Assembly: GCA_025526995.1 (NCBI GenBank)
Contig: JAHLKG010000017.1
Coordinates: 620,001 to 684,000 of the forward strand
Direction of reading: 5' to 3'
Source: Powellomyces hirtus
Lineage: Eukaryota; Chytridiomycota; Chytridiomycetes; Spizellomycetales; Powellomycetaceae
DNA: 64,000 bases
The translations under genes were made by a program, and so were the position numbers. This document shows positions 34,643 through 45,528 of the stretch, piece after piece (position 1 is the stretch's first letter; each line of letters begins with the position of its first letter). The notes beneath the pieces were generated by a model that was given only the letters and a program-made list of their open reading frames with translations, was not told the DNA's origin and ran no database searches.

Positions 34643-37455
34643 GACTAGATTACTACAACTTTTTCTTGAATTGGCGTCTTGACCGAAATCGAGAAGGTAT
34701 AGAATGGTGGTGACGAACGGACTCTGATAGATCCAAGTGGGAGCATCCAACCATTCGCGACGTATTTATGGAATTCTCCATTCTACTTGTATCAGTCCCC
34801 CCGGCGCCTTCGATGCTTCAACATCGGGGTCCCCAAAACGCGGAGACCCGAATTCGAAAGGCGCGTCGTCACAAGCCACAAACAAGCCACGCTGACGGGC
34901 CCCACGCGCGAACCCCCGACCCAAGATATCCTCTCATCCGTCCGTGGACCTCGTCAATCGTGATCTCCGCTGTGGATTGACATGGTGACGGATGTGGCTG
35001 TGGAGCCTCTGTATTGTGGTGTAGGGGCATATCTCATGAGGTTGTAGACACCGCCACTCATGAAGAAATCATAATGCGAAGCCGCCGTTTTTAGCAAGCC
35101 ATCTGACCCAACATGCAAAAAAAAAACAAAGGAAAGAGATGAAGATAATAAAAATGCATAAGAAACAAGCACGAAGTACGAATCAGCTATCCGCTAGAAG
35201 AAAAGCTGAAATTGAGGTATAATCAGAACCTCACACTGTCGGTTCGATCTGTTCTGAAACGTGCAGAATTTTGTCGCGTTTCCATAAACTCGAAACATCC
35301 CAGCGCGCCCGATTCCATAACCCAGATTCCCTTGACCAAAAACAAGTTGTTGTTCAAAAAATGTGCCAGTTCTCGATTATCGAACAGTCAAGGGACCCGG
35401 AGAGACTTTGTGAAACTGTGTTTTGAGCGGTAGAATAGTCATGCTGTCTCTTTCAGAAAGTGTCGAACCTTCCTTTGCTTGCACCACAATCGGAAGTGAG
35501 AAGTAGCAGTGCGAAAAAAGCCACACCTTTCCTCGTCATGACTTTGGCGTGGGCCGCCTATTTTGACAACGTACGCTGTACATGCACCCTGCTCCACCCT
35601 TCGCGTTTCGTCGCCCCCGCAAATTCGCCCGGATGATACGCATACATATAGAGTGCTCCAAACCCTTGTATGCACAAGATAACACCTTGTATGCATAAGA
35701 TAACACACCTCTCCGACGCCGACCTGATTGGTATGAACTCAATTAGCTGTACCTTTGCTCTTGCACAGCAGGTATCGATAACAAGTCAAGTGACCCGCAA
35801 GAGAGATACGCCGCTTTCTATGGGCCTGTTTTTGCACGGAGATTGACGCCCGTATTTTCGTTGAAGGCTAACTGATTGGAAAGTCATTATCAACCAGTTG
35901 AAGGGGTACCGACGCTTTTACGTCACCATTATCGGGCATGTTTTTTTTACCCCGGCCCAAAGCCCGCATAAACCTCACTCTGTCCAATTCCCGACTCTCT
36001 GTCTCTCTCCTGGTTCGTTCCCATTCACAGTGCACTACCCTTACTGTTCTCGGGAGAGGCGCTACACTGTTTACACCAAAAGGCAAAGCAAAAAAGTAAA
36101 CAAAAAACAACAGCGAAAGTGACAAACTGTTTCTGTAAGATAGTATGTCACATGACTAGACTGCGCCACACCATCTCGCCTCAGTTTCCTTCCCCACAAA
36201 GATTATCTGCATCTCAAGATTTAAAATTCGATTCGCCCAATGGCAAATGGGACTTGATCGATGTACACATCTGATTCACCTCACCCATCTTCACGCTTTA
36301 TTCACGTTTTCCTCACGTTCCTGTGAACGGTAAAAACCACCATCCTGCGAGGGGGTGGTGGGGGAAACCCCCCTGGGCGAGGCGTGGAACCTGATTTGTG
36401 AGTTGCCAGCGGCTACTGATGGGCTCTGAGTCGACGATCCCTGTTGTGCGCAGGTCGTTCGGTTGCCACTGGCCTGTGGTTGGGATACGTTTTGCCAAGA
36501 ACAACGAGGGTAACGAGAGCACGGATCATGCGGTGTAACTCACGGACCAAGCAAGCGCACAAATGACGGTATGTGATGAGCGAGCGACCCCGTCGAACGC
36601 GGCGGATGTTGTAATAAGCGTGCTGAGCACGTGTGGGGTGGACTCAAGGGGGAATTCATTGGCGCGCAAACAGGGCAGCAAGTGACGGAGGTCGAGTGTA
36701 GGTTACAAAGCGGTACAGAGATGACCGAATGGTAGGTCACGTTCGTAGTAAGTGTAACTCTGCGCTGCGTGCCACGCGTGTGCTGTTGCAGTGCCAGTCA
36801 CTCTCAGCTCACGACGCCATACGACGAATCCGCGGGAGTAGTAGAAACAAGAAAGGTCACTTGACAGACGCGACGCGTTGAGAAGTGTGAAAAAGTTGTG
36901 AACGAGTGACGTAAGTGTGCCAATGTCCAGTCTCTGTGCCTTTTTTTTTTGACTGCGGAATAAAAGGAAAATATATGGATTCTTTCTCTCATGGGGGGGA
37001 TCTTGTCGGCGGTTGGGGTGTTCGATTACCTGCAGCTTGGGGACGCGACAACGGGGCAACAAAGTTTACTGGCCGCCACACCACGGTACACATGGTGTTA
37101 TGTCAACGACATCCCTTACCCCATCCTGCCACTGACACCTCTTCGACGTTAAAATTCCGGCGAGACACAATTTTGTGCCGGCATGACTGGCATTTCGTCA
37201 ACAACAAACAAACCTTCCTCCTCCTCTCGCGTGCCTCTCCCGTGCCGTGCCGTCTGTGCGTTGTGCCCCACGTCCCCCTCTCGTCCACGCACGGCACGCG
37301 TGTGCAATCAAGGTTTCGCCGGCGACTCGCTCGTGCTATGTTCATGTCCCATGTATGCGCCTCACACCTTCATCCCTTTCCCTTCCATCTCGTCCCCCCG
37401 CTACCTCTACGTCGTCGGTTGGGTGCAGAACGCTAGCAACCCAAGGTCGGGGATT
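34643..37455. other. Large intergenic region (2.8 kb), no gene seen
   Basis: Only short, overlapping frames occur on both strands, none protein-like. Visible structure includes a near-tandem repeat around 35668-35705 (cttgtatgcacaagataaca and variant) and a small GC-rich hairpin near 36353-36374 (gggggaaacccccc). The right end would hold far-upstream control of the glucoamylase. No tRNA or rRNA recognised. Confidence 0.4.
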
Positions 37456-37474
37456 GGGGGGGGGGGGGGGGGGG
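37456..37474 (+). repeat. Run of 19 G
   Basis: An uninterrupted G tract about 25 bp before the glucoamylase TATA box, preceded by gggg at 37449-37452. Confidence 0.95.
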
Positions 37475-37499
37475 CGATGACTAAATGCTGTTCTCGCGC

Positions 37500-37507
37500 T
37501 ATATAAA
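37500..37507 (+). promoter_or_regulatory. TATA box of the glucoamylase gene
   Basis: A perfect TATATAAA lies about 100 bp upstream of the ATG at 37605. It is followed by a long C/T-rich leader (37540-37600), typical of strongly expressed fungal genes. Confidence 0.75.
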
Positions 37508-37604
37508 GCGGGCCCTCCGCGCCTGGTCCCCCACTTTCTCTCCAGTCCTCCAACCACCACCACTCCTCCCTCCTCTTCCTCCTCCTCCTTCTTCACTTTC
37601 CACC

Positions 37605-39497
37605 ATGAAGCTCTTTGGATTCTCCGCCATCATGCTGCTGGCCAGCACCGTCCACGCCCGCTCCGTTCTCGTCTCCCGCGGCCTGAACGACGACATCACT
37701 TCTTGGTTGTCCAAGCACGTCCCCTTCTCCGAAGAGCGAATCCTCGCCCACATTGACGCCAAGGGCGCCCTTGTCGCGGGAGCCGCCCCGCCGGTTCTGT
37801 CCTCGGGCGACGAGTACCAGTTCTACTGGGTCCGTGACGGTGGTCTCGCCATGCAGGCTCTTGCTGACCTTTACGCCGCTACCGGCTCTGCCGCCATCCC
37901 CCCCAAATTCGACAAATTCTACGACTGGACCGTCCTCACCCAGCGCACTGCCCGTGAATCCTCCCCCGGATGGTTCAAGGAGAAGCAGGCGTGGACCAAG
38001 TACTCGCTCGACGGTATGCCCTTCAAGGAATGGATGAGCCCCCAGTACGATGGCCCTGCCGTCCGTGCCCAGGCCTTCATCAAGTACGCCCTCGCCACCA
38101 AGAACGTTGCCAAATTCTACCGCGGCAACGACGACACCTCGGTCATCAAGACGGACCTCGACTCCATCGTCCGCAGCATCAACGAGGCCGACGGTTACGA
38201 GCCCTGGGAGGAGGTCATGGGTGACCACTTTATGGTCCACCTGGTCCAGTACCGTGCCCTCATTGACGGTGCTGACCTCGCTCAGTCTGTGGGTGACAAC
38301 ACCAACGCTGCCCGCTACCGCGCTACCGCCCAGACCATCAAGAACGAGAAGCTGACCAAATACTGGGACGGTAGCAAGATCAAGGCCACTCTCGGTGGCA
38401 AGAACGGTGGTGACAACCAGGGCGCTGCCGCTAAGGTTCAGAAGAACCACTGGGTCGACATCTCCACCATGCTGGGTGTCACCCACGGTGGCGACGACTC
38501 TACCTGGTCCGCCGCTGACCCCAAGGTCCAGGCCACCTTCTTCGAGATCGTCCGCGCCTTCTCCCAGGGTGCCTACAAGCCCGACCGTGTCCTCTCTGAC
38601 TGGTCTCTCAACCAGAAGGAAACCACCTTCAACGGCAAGCCTATGAATCCCGCCATTGGCCGTTACCCTGAAGACATCTACGACGGTGCCAACTACAAGT
38701 ACCCCGGATCCGGAGACCATGAATCCGTCGGTGCCGGTTTCTGGTTCCTCGCCACCAACGCCATGGCTGAAGTCCTCTACAAGGCCGTCGCCACCAACGA
38801 GCGCGTCGGAAAGATTGTCATCACTGCGGAGAACACTGGTTTCTGGAGCTTCATCGGTCTCCAGAACGCCCAGCCCCAGACCATCAGCAAGGATTCCGCC
38901 CTGTTCGGACAGGCCCAGCTCCTCCTTGTCGACAACGCCGACCGTTTCCTCCGCCGTACCCAGAAATACGTTTCCCCCGAAGGTTACATGTCTGAGCAGT
39001 TCCAGTTCGCCACCGGTGTTCAGCAGGGAACCAAGGACCTCGCCTGGTCTTACGCTTCCGTCGTCTCCGCCCACCTCGCGCGTAACATTGCCCTTCCCCT
39101 AGTTGACGGCGGAGTTGTCCCCCCTACTCCCACCACCCCTCCGACTACCCAGCCCACCCCTGAACCCACCACCCCCCCTACTTCCGGAACCTGCCCCGTC
39201 AACGACTCGGAAAAGACTGACTGCGGTTTCGCCGGCATCAACCAGTCTGGCTGCGAGGCCAAGGGCTGCTGCTGGAAGGCCTCCAACCCCGGCTCCAAGA
39301 CCCCCTGGTGCTTCAACAAGGTCCAGGGCGGATCCGTCACACCCCCTCCCACCAGGAACTGCAACGTCGCCACCTCCAGCAAGAAGGACTGCGGATACAG
39401 CGGCATCAACCAGTCTGGCTGTGAGGCCAAGGGCTGCTGCTGGGCCCCGCTCCAGAACAATCCCACCAACGCCCCTTGGTGCTTCGTCGCCGCTTAG
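37605..39497 (+). CDS. Secreted GH15 glucoamylase with two C-terminal trefoil domains
   Basis: This is a single-exon gene of 630 aa. A signal peptide (MKLFGFSAIMLLASTVHA) is followed by a GH15 (alpha/alpha)6 catalytic domain to about 495. Landmarks are YQFYWVRDGGLAMQAL, EPWEEV (general acid E202 or E203) and YMSEQF (likely general base E464). The enzyme releases glucose from starch ends. Instead of a starch-binding CBM20, a Pro/Thr linker leads to two P-type trefoil modules (about 528-572 and 585-630), each ending CEAKGCCW, a TP-/AP-rich stretch and PWCF. The context caccATGaag, TATA box, pyrimidine leader and near-exclusive C-ending codons point to high expression. An antisense frame of 493 codons is a by-product of this codon bias. 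Confidence 0.93.
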   Translation: MKLFGFSAIMLLASTVHARSVLVSRGLNDDITSWLSKHVPFSEERILAHIDAKGALVAGAAPPVLSSGDEYQFYWVRDGGLAMQALADLYAATGSAAIPPKFDKFYDWTVLTQRTARESSPGWFKEKQAWTKYSLDGMPFKEWMSPQYDGPAVRAQAFIKYALATKNVAKFYRGNDDTSVIKTDLDSIVRSINEADGYEPWEEVMGDHFMVHLVQYRALIDGADLAQSVGDNTNAARYRATAQTIKNEKLTKYWDGSKIKATLGGKNGGDNQGAAAKVQKNHWVDISTMLGVTHGGDDSTWSAADPKVQATFFEIVRAFSQGAYKPDRVLSDWSLNQKETTFNGKPMNPAIGRYPEDIYDGANYKYPGSGDHESVGAGFWFLATNAMAEVLYKAVATNERVGKIVITAENTGFWSFIGLQNAQPQTISKDSALFGQAQLLLVDNADRFLRRTQKYVSPEGYMSEQFQFATGVQQGTKDLAWSYASVVSAHLARNIALPLVDGGVVPPTPTTPPTTQPTPEPTTPPTSGTCPVNDSEKTDCGFAGINQSGCEAKGCCWKASNPGSKTPWCFNKVQGGSVTPPPTRNCNVATSSKKDCGYSGINQSGCEAKGCCWAPLQNNPTNAPWCFVAA

Positions 39498-39529
39498 ATG
39501 CGTATCAGCGGTTTGAGGATTAGATTTTA

Positions 39530-39544
39530 CCCCCCCCCCCCCCC
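39530..39544 (+). repeat. Run of 15 C
   Basis: An uninterrupted C tract 33 bp after the glucoamylase stop codon. With the G19 tract upstream it brackets the gene in inverted orientation. Confidence 0.95.
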
Positions 39545-40415
39545 ATCGTTACCCCGCTTTCCACAACTTCATATAGAAAATGTTTGCTCATAGGCAGGAA
39601 CCTACATTTCGCTTAGCATATCCTGTTCGTTGTTTACATGTAATTAGTGCCGGGCAAGACCCTACTTTTGTTTTTTTCTGAATATATCGATTTCTTTCGT
39701 TTAAAACGTACAAAACATACAGCACTTTGGCAGTGTTGACAAAAGGCCCTAACTTCGCGCTGATATATGCTTCCACATGGAATGAGTTTGGACTTTAGAT
39801 GCTAGGGCAACAGTATCGACAACGTGTTCAGATACTCAACGCACGCATCTCTTTTGTCTCTGCTCAGCAATTCCGGTATGTTCTTGTGGGAGAGTAGCGT
39901 GCGCCCTGTGAGCTCCTGACAAGTTCTCACCTGTTTTTATCTTCTCGTGTGCGAGGACGACTGTGCTTGTACTGTGATTTGTTTGCAGTATTTTCCAAAG
40001 TCTAATGTGCTTCAATGATTACAACTTGACGAGTAAGTTTTTGATAAAGACGATCAAGAGGAAAATACACATCGTTCGAATCCTCCTTCAAAATGAGTGC
40101 AAGGAACCACCTCAGCAGGGCCTTTTGAGGTACCAGTGCATATTGGGCTGATCAATGTTCGAATCACTCAAATCAGCCATTTTCTGCATAGAAATGGAAA
40201 AGATTTTGCTTCCCGCTCGTCTGTGTGCAAACGTCGCCTCCCCTCGTTGGGGTTCCTTTGTTTTGTTAGCTTTGCGGGATAGCAGTATTGTTTGCTTCTG
40301 CCAAGTGTGAGAAAAGTGTGACACGCGACAACACAAAAACTCCCTCAAGCCTACCGCAAGATCCCATTGTCGTCTTGAATTGCCCTCCTCTCTCAACACA
40401 CACCCACACATAGTC
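39545..40415. other. Intergenic region
   Basis: About 870 bp between same-strand genes; AT-rich, with no coding frame of note. The phrase gttcgaatcctcc near 40074 recalls a tRNA T-arm, but no cloverleaf could be built around it. Confidence 0.4.
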
Positions 40416-40860
40416 ATGCCACACTCCACACGACGGCGACATACGCTGCTCGCCTCCCTCCTCCTCCTTCTCACACTCTTAACCACCCACGTGTCCGCAT
40501 TCGGATTCTTTGACTTTTTCGGGGACGACAGCCAACAACAACAACAGCAACAACAGCGACAAGAGCAACAACGGAATCCACAAGCGTCTTCTCAAAGTAC
40601 TATATCGCAAACCTTATCTCTTATATGTATCTCTCACAAACTCACACTTTTGTTTTATTTACCTAGCATGTCAACGCTACCAATGCCCCGAAACCCCGCA
40701 CTGCGTACCCCAACCCAAAGACTGTCCCTGCCCCAACCCGGCCGAGCAGAAATGCTGGGTCGGCGAGTGGTATGTCTGTACACGGGGAGATAGGGAGTGT
40801 GGGGAGGTTGTGCCGCCTACGGATGGGAGGCCGGGCAAGAGGCATGTGGATGAGCTGTGA
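40416..40860 (+). CDS. LCL2-like small ER-lumen protein ending in HVDEL
   Basis: Two exons (40416-40596, 40667-40860) give 124 aa. A basic start and hydrophobic signal peptide (LLASLLLLLTLLTTHVSA) is followed by FGFFDFFGDD and a poly-Gln run. A cysteine motif CQRYQCPETPHCVPQPKDCP comes next. The FFDFF-Q-rich-C-x-YxCPxT-xxCV-CPCP pattern is that of long chronological lifespan protein 2 (LCL2), linked in yeast to ER-associated degradation. The C-terminus HVDEL is a HDEL-type ER retrieval signal. The intron has GTACTA/CTAG borders. A small Cys-rich ER protein role is well supported; the molecular role is unknown. Confidence 0.8.
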
Positions 40861-41881
40861 CCTCGAAACAAGAGAATACCATGATTCAAGCCCAGGAGGA
40901 TGAATGCGGAAGAAGGGAATCTGGCGCTACGATTTCCTTGTGGGTATCCCACATCCTCACAACCACGGGGATTGTGAACGACTCCAGCGTCCCGCTTTAT
41001 CCTGTATGTTTCTTTCATCCAACACTATCGCCACCACGCAAACCGTATATACCGCAGAAACGAGATCCCCGATAGAAAAATACTGATACCATTGGCCGTT
41101 TTCCCGGCCACCCCGACCATAGAATCAACGAAACGTGCGTTCTCCACCCACAGCGTGCGCTTCGGTTGTATCATTTGAATGTCCTGGCTCTAATGTCTCA
41201 GTCGAACCGTTATGACCGTTGCCGACATGTCATGTATCTGAATACATTGATTCGCCAGCTTCCTCGTGGGTTTTTATGAAGGAAAGAACAAACGAATGTT
41301 AGTTGTGTTCGATTCTGGGATGCGGTGAAGGAGAGTCCGCTACAGAAAATAAAATCCTGCCAGTTGGGTTGTCAATGTCTCGGGAGCTGCGCGCACAATT
41401 AAGAACGTATCAGTAACGTCCGTCTCCCCTTCCTCTGGGACTCAACAAACCAAACCTTGATGTTTCGGGGCCATGGTTTTGCTAGCCACAGGAAGAGGAG
41501 TAGAGATATGAATCTGGCACCTGGGATGCTGCATGATAACCGTGGCAACGATATTCCCAGCGTGTTGTGCGGTTGGAACGAATTGGACTGACGAACATGT
41601 CTGTCTAAGTCTAGTAAAAAAAGCAAATAATATGAAAAGTGTTCAACGTTCTCTCCCAGCGAAAAGCGAGAAAGTCCAAGACGCGTGTGACAGTTTATGT
41701 GACAGGTGTGCAGAATGCCAGTGCGAAACGGCGGCGTCACACCTTTACATTGTAATTGAAGTCCATCCGCATCAGCCCCAACGAAGCATTCAAGGTTCAG
41801 TCAGTGACGAACCAACCCAAGACTCCCCTACACCACCGACACTCACCACCTCGCACGTTGACTAAAAACAAAAAAACCCCA
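40861..41881. other. Intergenic region
   Basis: About 1 kb; nothing beyond short random frames was seen. The last 60 bp before the next gene are A/C-rich (aaaaacaaaaaaaccccaATG). Confidence 0.35.
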
Positions 41882-43887
41882 ATGTCAGCACCTGCAGCCG
41901 ACGAGCAGCTCCCCTCTGCCGCAGACTTGCGCGCATCGCTCACCGACGACACCACCACCTCGCCCCCTATGGAGACTGCACATTCCGCCGCACCCACAAA
42001 TCAAGCATCACAACCGTCCTCTGCCCCCGGGTCCCGCAGTGCCACGCCCGTTCCCGCACCGGTGATAGAAGAAACAAAGGCAGCGACGCCGGTAAACGAG
42101 AAGGCGAGTTCCGGCGGATGGGGGAGCTTGTGGGGCGGATGGGTGGATACGGTGAAGAAACAGAGTGAGGCGGTGGTGGATATTTATAAGAGGTGCGTTG
42201 AGTGAATGAAGCGTACATGTAGTAAGCCTTTGGTTATGCTGGGATTGGGCGTGCGGGCAGTTCGTGATTATTTGATGGCGCTTTGGTTGGGGTCACCTAA
42301 CGCCCATTCTCTTCACGCCTGCTCCCGCAGAGACATTTCCGAATTCGTCGCCGTAGTCGCATCCGAATCCAGCTCCCAATTCGACAAAATCACCCACACC
42401 ATCAAAGACTCCATCGCCGACATCACATCCCCCGAAGAGCCAACCCACCCCTCCGACGCTACCGCCTCTCCCGACGATCCTGGCTCGGCAGCCCGCGGGA
42501 CCGAGCGACGCGCCTCGGCAATGACACTTGGTGACATCTCCCTCGCCGCCGCAATCCCCGATGCAACTACCCCAAGAAAGGAGAACGCGGGAGAGGAAGA
42601 ACATGGCATGGACATTGGGGCTACGTTGGATGATCTGGCGGATCAGGCGGATGAGCTGCTTCTGAAACTTGGGTCTGGCGTGTCGAATTTCTTGTCGGCC
42701 GCGGTGACTATTATACCGGGGCAGATCACGTCGACGCCCGGAACGAAACAGAAGGATGCGAAACCGCCTGCGAAGCGAAATATCATGTATGTGGAATGCA
42801 CCCTCTCCCCTCCCTCCCCCTCGCGATTCCCTAGGTCCCCCATTTTCCCCTTACTTATACATTTTCTGACTCTTTCTGGCCCCCAGATTCAACCGTAAAA
42901 CGGCACTCATCACGTCCCTCCGCGCGGACGCTGCCACCTACGTCGACCCGTCCGCGGACCCGCGATTCAAAACCTTTGCAGCAACATGGGACTTGGGCGA
43001 TAAGGAAACGGCGCAGATTGCAAAGATCTTGGACGAGACACCCGAGATGCGGGTTGTGCTGGAACGGTTGGGTAGGTGAAATACTTCTGCACAGGAGAGA
43101 GCATATAGATGGAGAAGCGTCACAGAAGCATAAGGGTTTATTTTTTGATTCTTGGAAGAATCTTGCTCACGTCTTTTCTCTCGCTCTTCCAGTCCCGAAC
43201 GAGATCTCCTACACCACTTTCTGGCAACGCTACTTTTTCCGGGTGGCCGAACTCGAGCGCGAAGAAGAAACCCGCAAGCAACTCCTCGCGTCGGCCGCCG
43301 CCGCTACCGCCGAGACGAGCGACAAGGAGGATTTTTCGTGGGGGTCGGAAGATGAAGACGAGGGTGATGATAATGATGAAGATAAAGAAAAGGATCAGGC
43401 GAGACCAAAGCGAGATGAGAATCAGCACGCTGAACAGGTCGTCCAGATGGTTAAAGTGGAGGATGAAACGGAGGATGCTGACATCGCAGCACCCAATGTC
43501 GCCAACGCGGCGGCTGCGTCCTCGCCCGCCGTTTCTCCCAAAGCACCATCAAAGGCAGCTTCCCCTCACCCGCCATCCACACCCCCGCCACCCACTGCTC
43601 AACTCACCACAACTACCACATCAACATCTCCATCATCACCATCATCCCAAACACCACAAACCCCGCCCTCCCCGCCCCCACCGCCCCGCGCACCCCCGAC
43701 ACCAACCGACGACGACTCGCAGCACAGTTTCGAGGTCGTTAATTCAGTCTCCACTGACCACACTCCAAACTCGTCGAATTCATCACCCTCCCAATCATCA
43801 GCACAACCACAACAACAAAAAGGGGAGAAGGTGAAAACGGGCCGAGAGGAGGACGATGGGGAAGAAGGATGGGGTGAGTGGGAATGA
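41882..43887 (+). CDS. BSD-domain protein (BSDC1-like)
   Basis: Four exons (41882-42192, 42331-42786, 42887-43071, 43193-43887) join in frame to 548 aa. An N-terminal Trp/Gly segment (WGSLWGGWVDTVKKQSEAVV) precedes a helical region. The BSD fold lies about residues 255-345, spanning exons 3-4 (RFKTFAATWDLGDKETAQIA, then YTTFWQRYFFRVAELE with its invariant aromatic pair). A long Asp/Glu-, then Pro/Ser/Thr-rich disordered tail ends GEEGWGEWE, echoing the Trp/acidic tail of animal BSDC1. BSDC1 function is not settled; the Golgi or endomembrane system has been suggested. Intron borders are GTGCGT, GTATGT and GTAGGT. Confidence 0.78.
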
Positions 43888-44512
43888 AGTGCAGTCAGAG
43901 GTTAGGCTACATAATATCGGGAGAGGGAAAAGGGTGTAGTGTAAATACGGGGGAGCGCAGGAAGGATCCAATTTCATACTCTTTAACTGTGTTGCAATAT
44001 TATCGGCGCTCTTGTCCAGTTTGGTAAAGGTGTGTTTTTCCCTTTGTGTCTTCGCATGATCGTTCCGCCTGATCGCGCTCGTCTGCTGACTGTACAAGTG
44101 TCCGGGAGGACTGCACAAGAAGAAACAACGAGAGAAAAGCAAGATAGGCATAGCGAATTTTACACATCAAAAAGACAGCGACAAAACCACATGCGAGCCC
44201 AAAAAAAAAAAAAAGCGAAACACATCATGTCGCGCACAATTTGCGGGGTTCCGGGGAGGTTTAGCATAAAGCAAAAGGAACGGAGAGGGGTGGGAAAAAT
44301 CAAGAAAAGCTCATCAAACTGTACAAGATTAAAAACGAAAGAGGGGTACGTAAAGACATCACAACCCACACGCGGGAGGGGGGAAAGGGATGTTGGTGGA
44401 GGTAATTATGAAGGGGACCGCATGGTTGAGGGAGTGAGGGAGGAATATTTAACGGATGGTGGATTGGGGTGGTGGATAGATAAGGGGGGAAAGGATGCCA
44501 GAGTTAGGCTGA
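43888..44512. other. 3'-3' intergenic region
   Basis: About 625 bp between converging genes. It contains an A tract (about 44200-44214). No gene recognised. Confidence 0.4.
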
Positions 44513-45528
44513 TTAGACCGCAGCGCCATGCATTTCTTGTTTGAGCCCCGCATGCAGCAGGGACTTTCCCGGGGAAGTGGACATGGCTGATGGGTCCGAG
44601 ATGGAGTGCTGTTGTTGTGACGGCACAGCGTCCAAAGCCATAGCGTTCTCGTCATTCTCCATCTTTACATCTTGTTGTTGTTGTTTCTCGTCATTGTCCC
44701 TGTGCAAAATAGCAAAAAGTTAGAGATTCAGCTGAGGGGAACAGGAATGGGGACACTGCATTTAGACGTACCAAGGGATAGAGAACCGTGTGACTCGGGG
44801 TTTATCAGCCAGGATACTTCGTTGCAATATCTTGAGATCCGGGACTTCAGGCGGGGATTCACGCATAGCTTCATCCGTGTAGTCGTTGTTGACATAGTAT
44901 CCGACCCGCACAAACTCTCGCCCCCGGTAGAGACACATGAGAAGAACTACCGTCACGCCAACAATGTCCTCAGATGGGATTTTGGACGGATCTGGGGCTG
45001 GGGCCTAGAGTGCGCGCATAGAGAGGGGGAGATAAGAATCGTGAGTGAAGGAACTACCGCCGGTAGCGGGTGATCGAATGGAACAGTCTGAATATATTTT
45101 CTTTCTCGTGTGCTGTCGCGTACCTCGAGCATGAATTTGCTGGCGCCCACAGGGACGGGTCCGACCATCACCGACTCGAGAGTCTGATCGTGCATTTCGC
45201 TTTCGGCAGACCCGACGTAAACCATTTTGAATTCCAAATCTGTTTTCGCAAACATAACCAACGTTCAATATGTGAAAGAAGTGGGCGGCGCTCGAATCCT
45301 CCTACCTTCTTGTAGCGGCTCAATCACCTCGAACGTGATTTCGATAGCGAAAGGGTCAAAGAACGTGCAGGGGTTGTTCGTGACCTGTCCGAACGAGCAA
45401 GTAGAGTGAGGAAGTGCGCAAACCTATAGAGATCCATGTGCGGAGAAAAATCGCAAGAGTTGCGCCGATGAATTATCTGTGGATATGGGGGCTCTTACCT
45501 GCACGTTGACGATATTGACCATGCTCAT
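44513..45528 (-). CDS. asf1: Histone chaperone ASF1
   Basis: Five exons (45499-45528, 45306-45384, 45124-45239, 44772-45004, 44513-44699) join in frame to 214 aa. The start MSMVNIVNVQ is followed by TNNPCTFFDPFAIEITFEVI, EFKMVYVGSAESE, DQTLESVMVGPVPVG and GVTVVLLMCLYRGREFVRVG, which are hallmarks of the ASF1 immunoglobulin-like core that binds histones H3-H4. The core ends near residue 155, after VTRFSIPW. A Gln-rich and acidic tail of about 60 residues follows, as in other fungi. The fourth acceptor is ctctag at 45005, chosen because it keeps the frame. Acts in replication-coupled and replication-independent nucleosome assembly. Confidence 0.97.

Noticed and set aside
36341..36380. GC-rich hairpin as a terminator or small RNA
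   Set aside because: Eukaryotic context and no neighbouring transcript; left as simple structure.
37593..39074. 493-codon minus-strand frame
   Set aside because: Antisense of the glucoamylase, produced by its C-ending codon bias.
40060..40095. Possible tRNA T-arm (gttcgaatcctcc)
   Set aside because: No acceptor, D or anticodon stems could be matched around it. No other tRNA was found.
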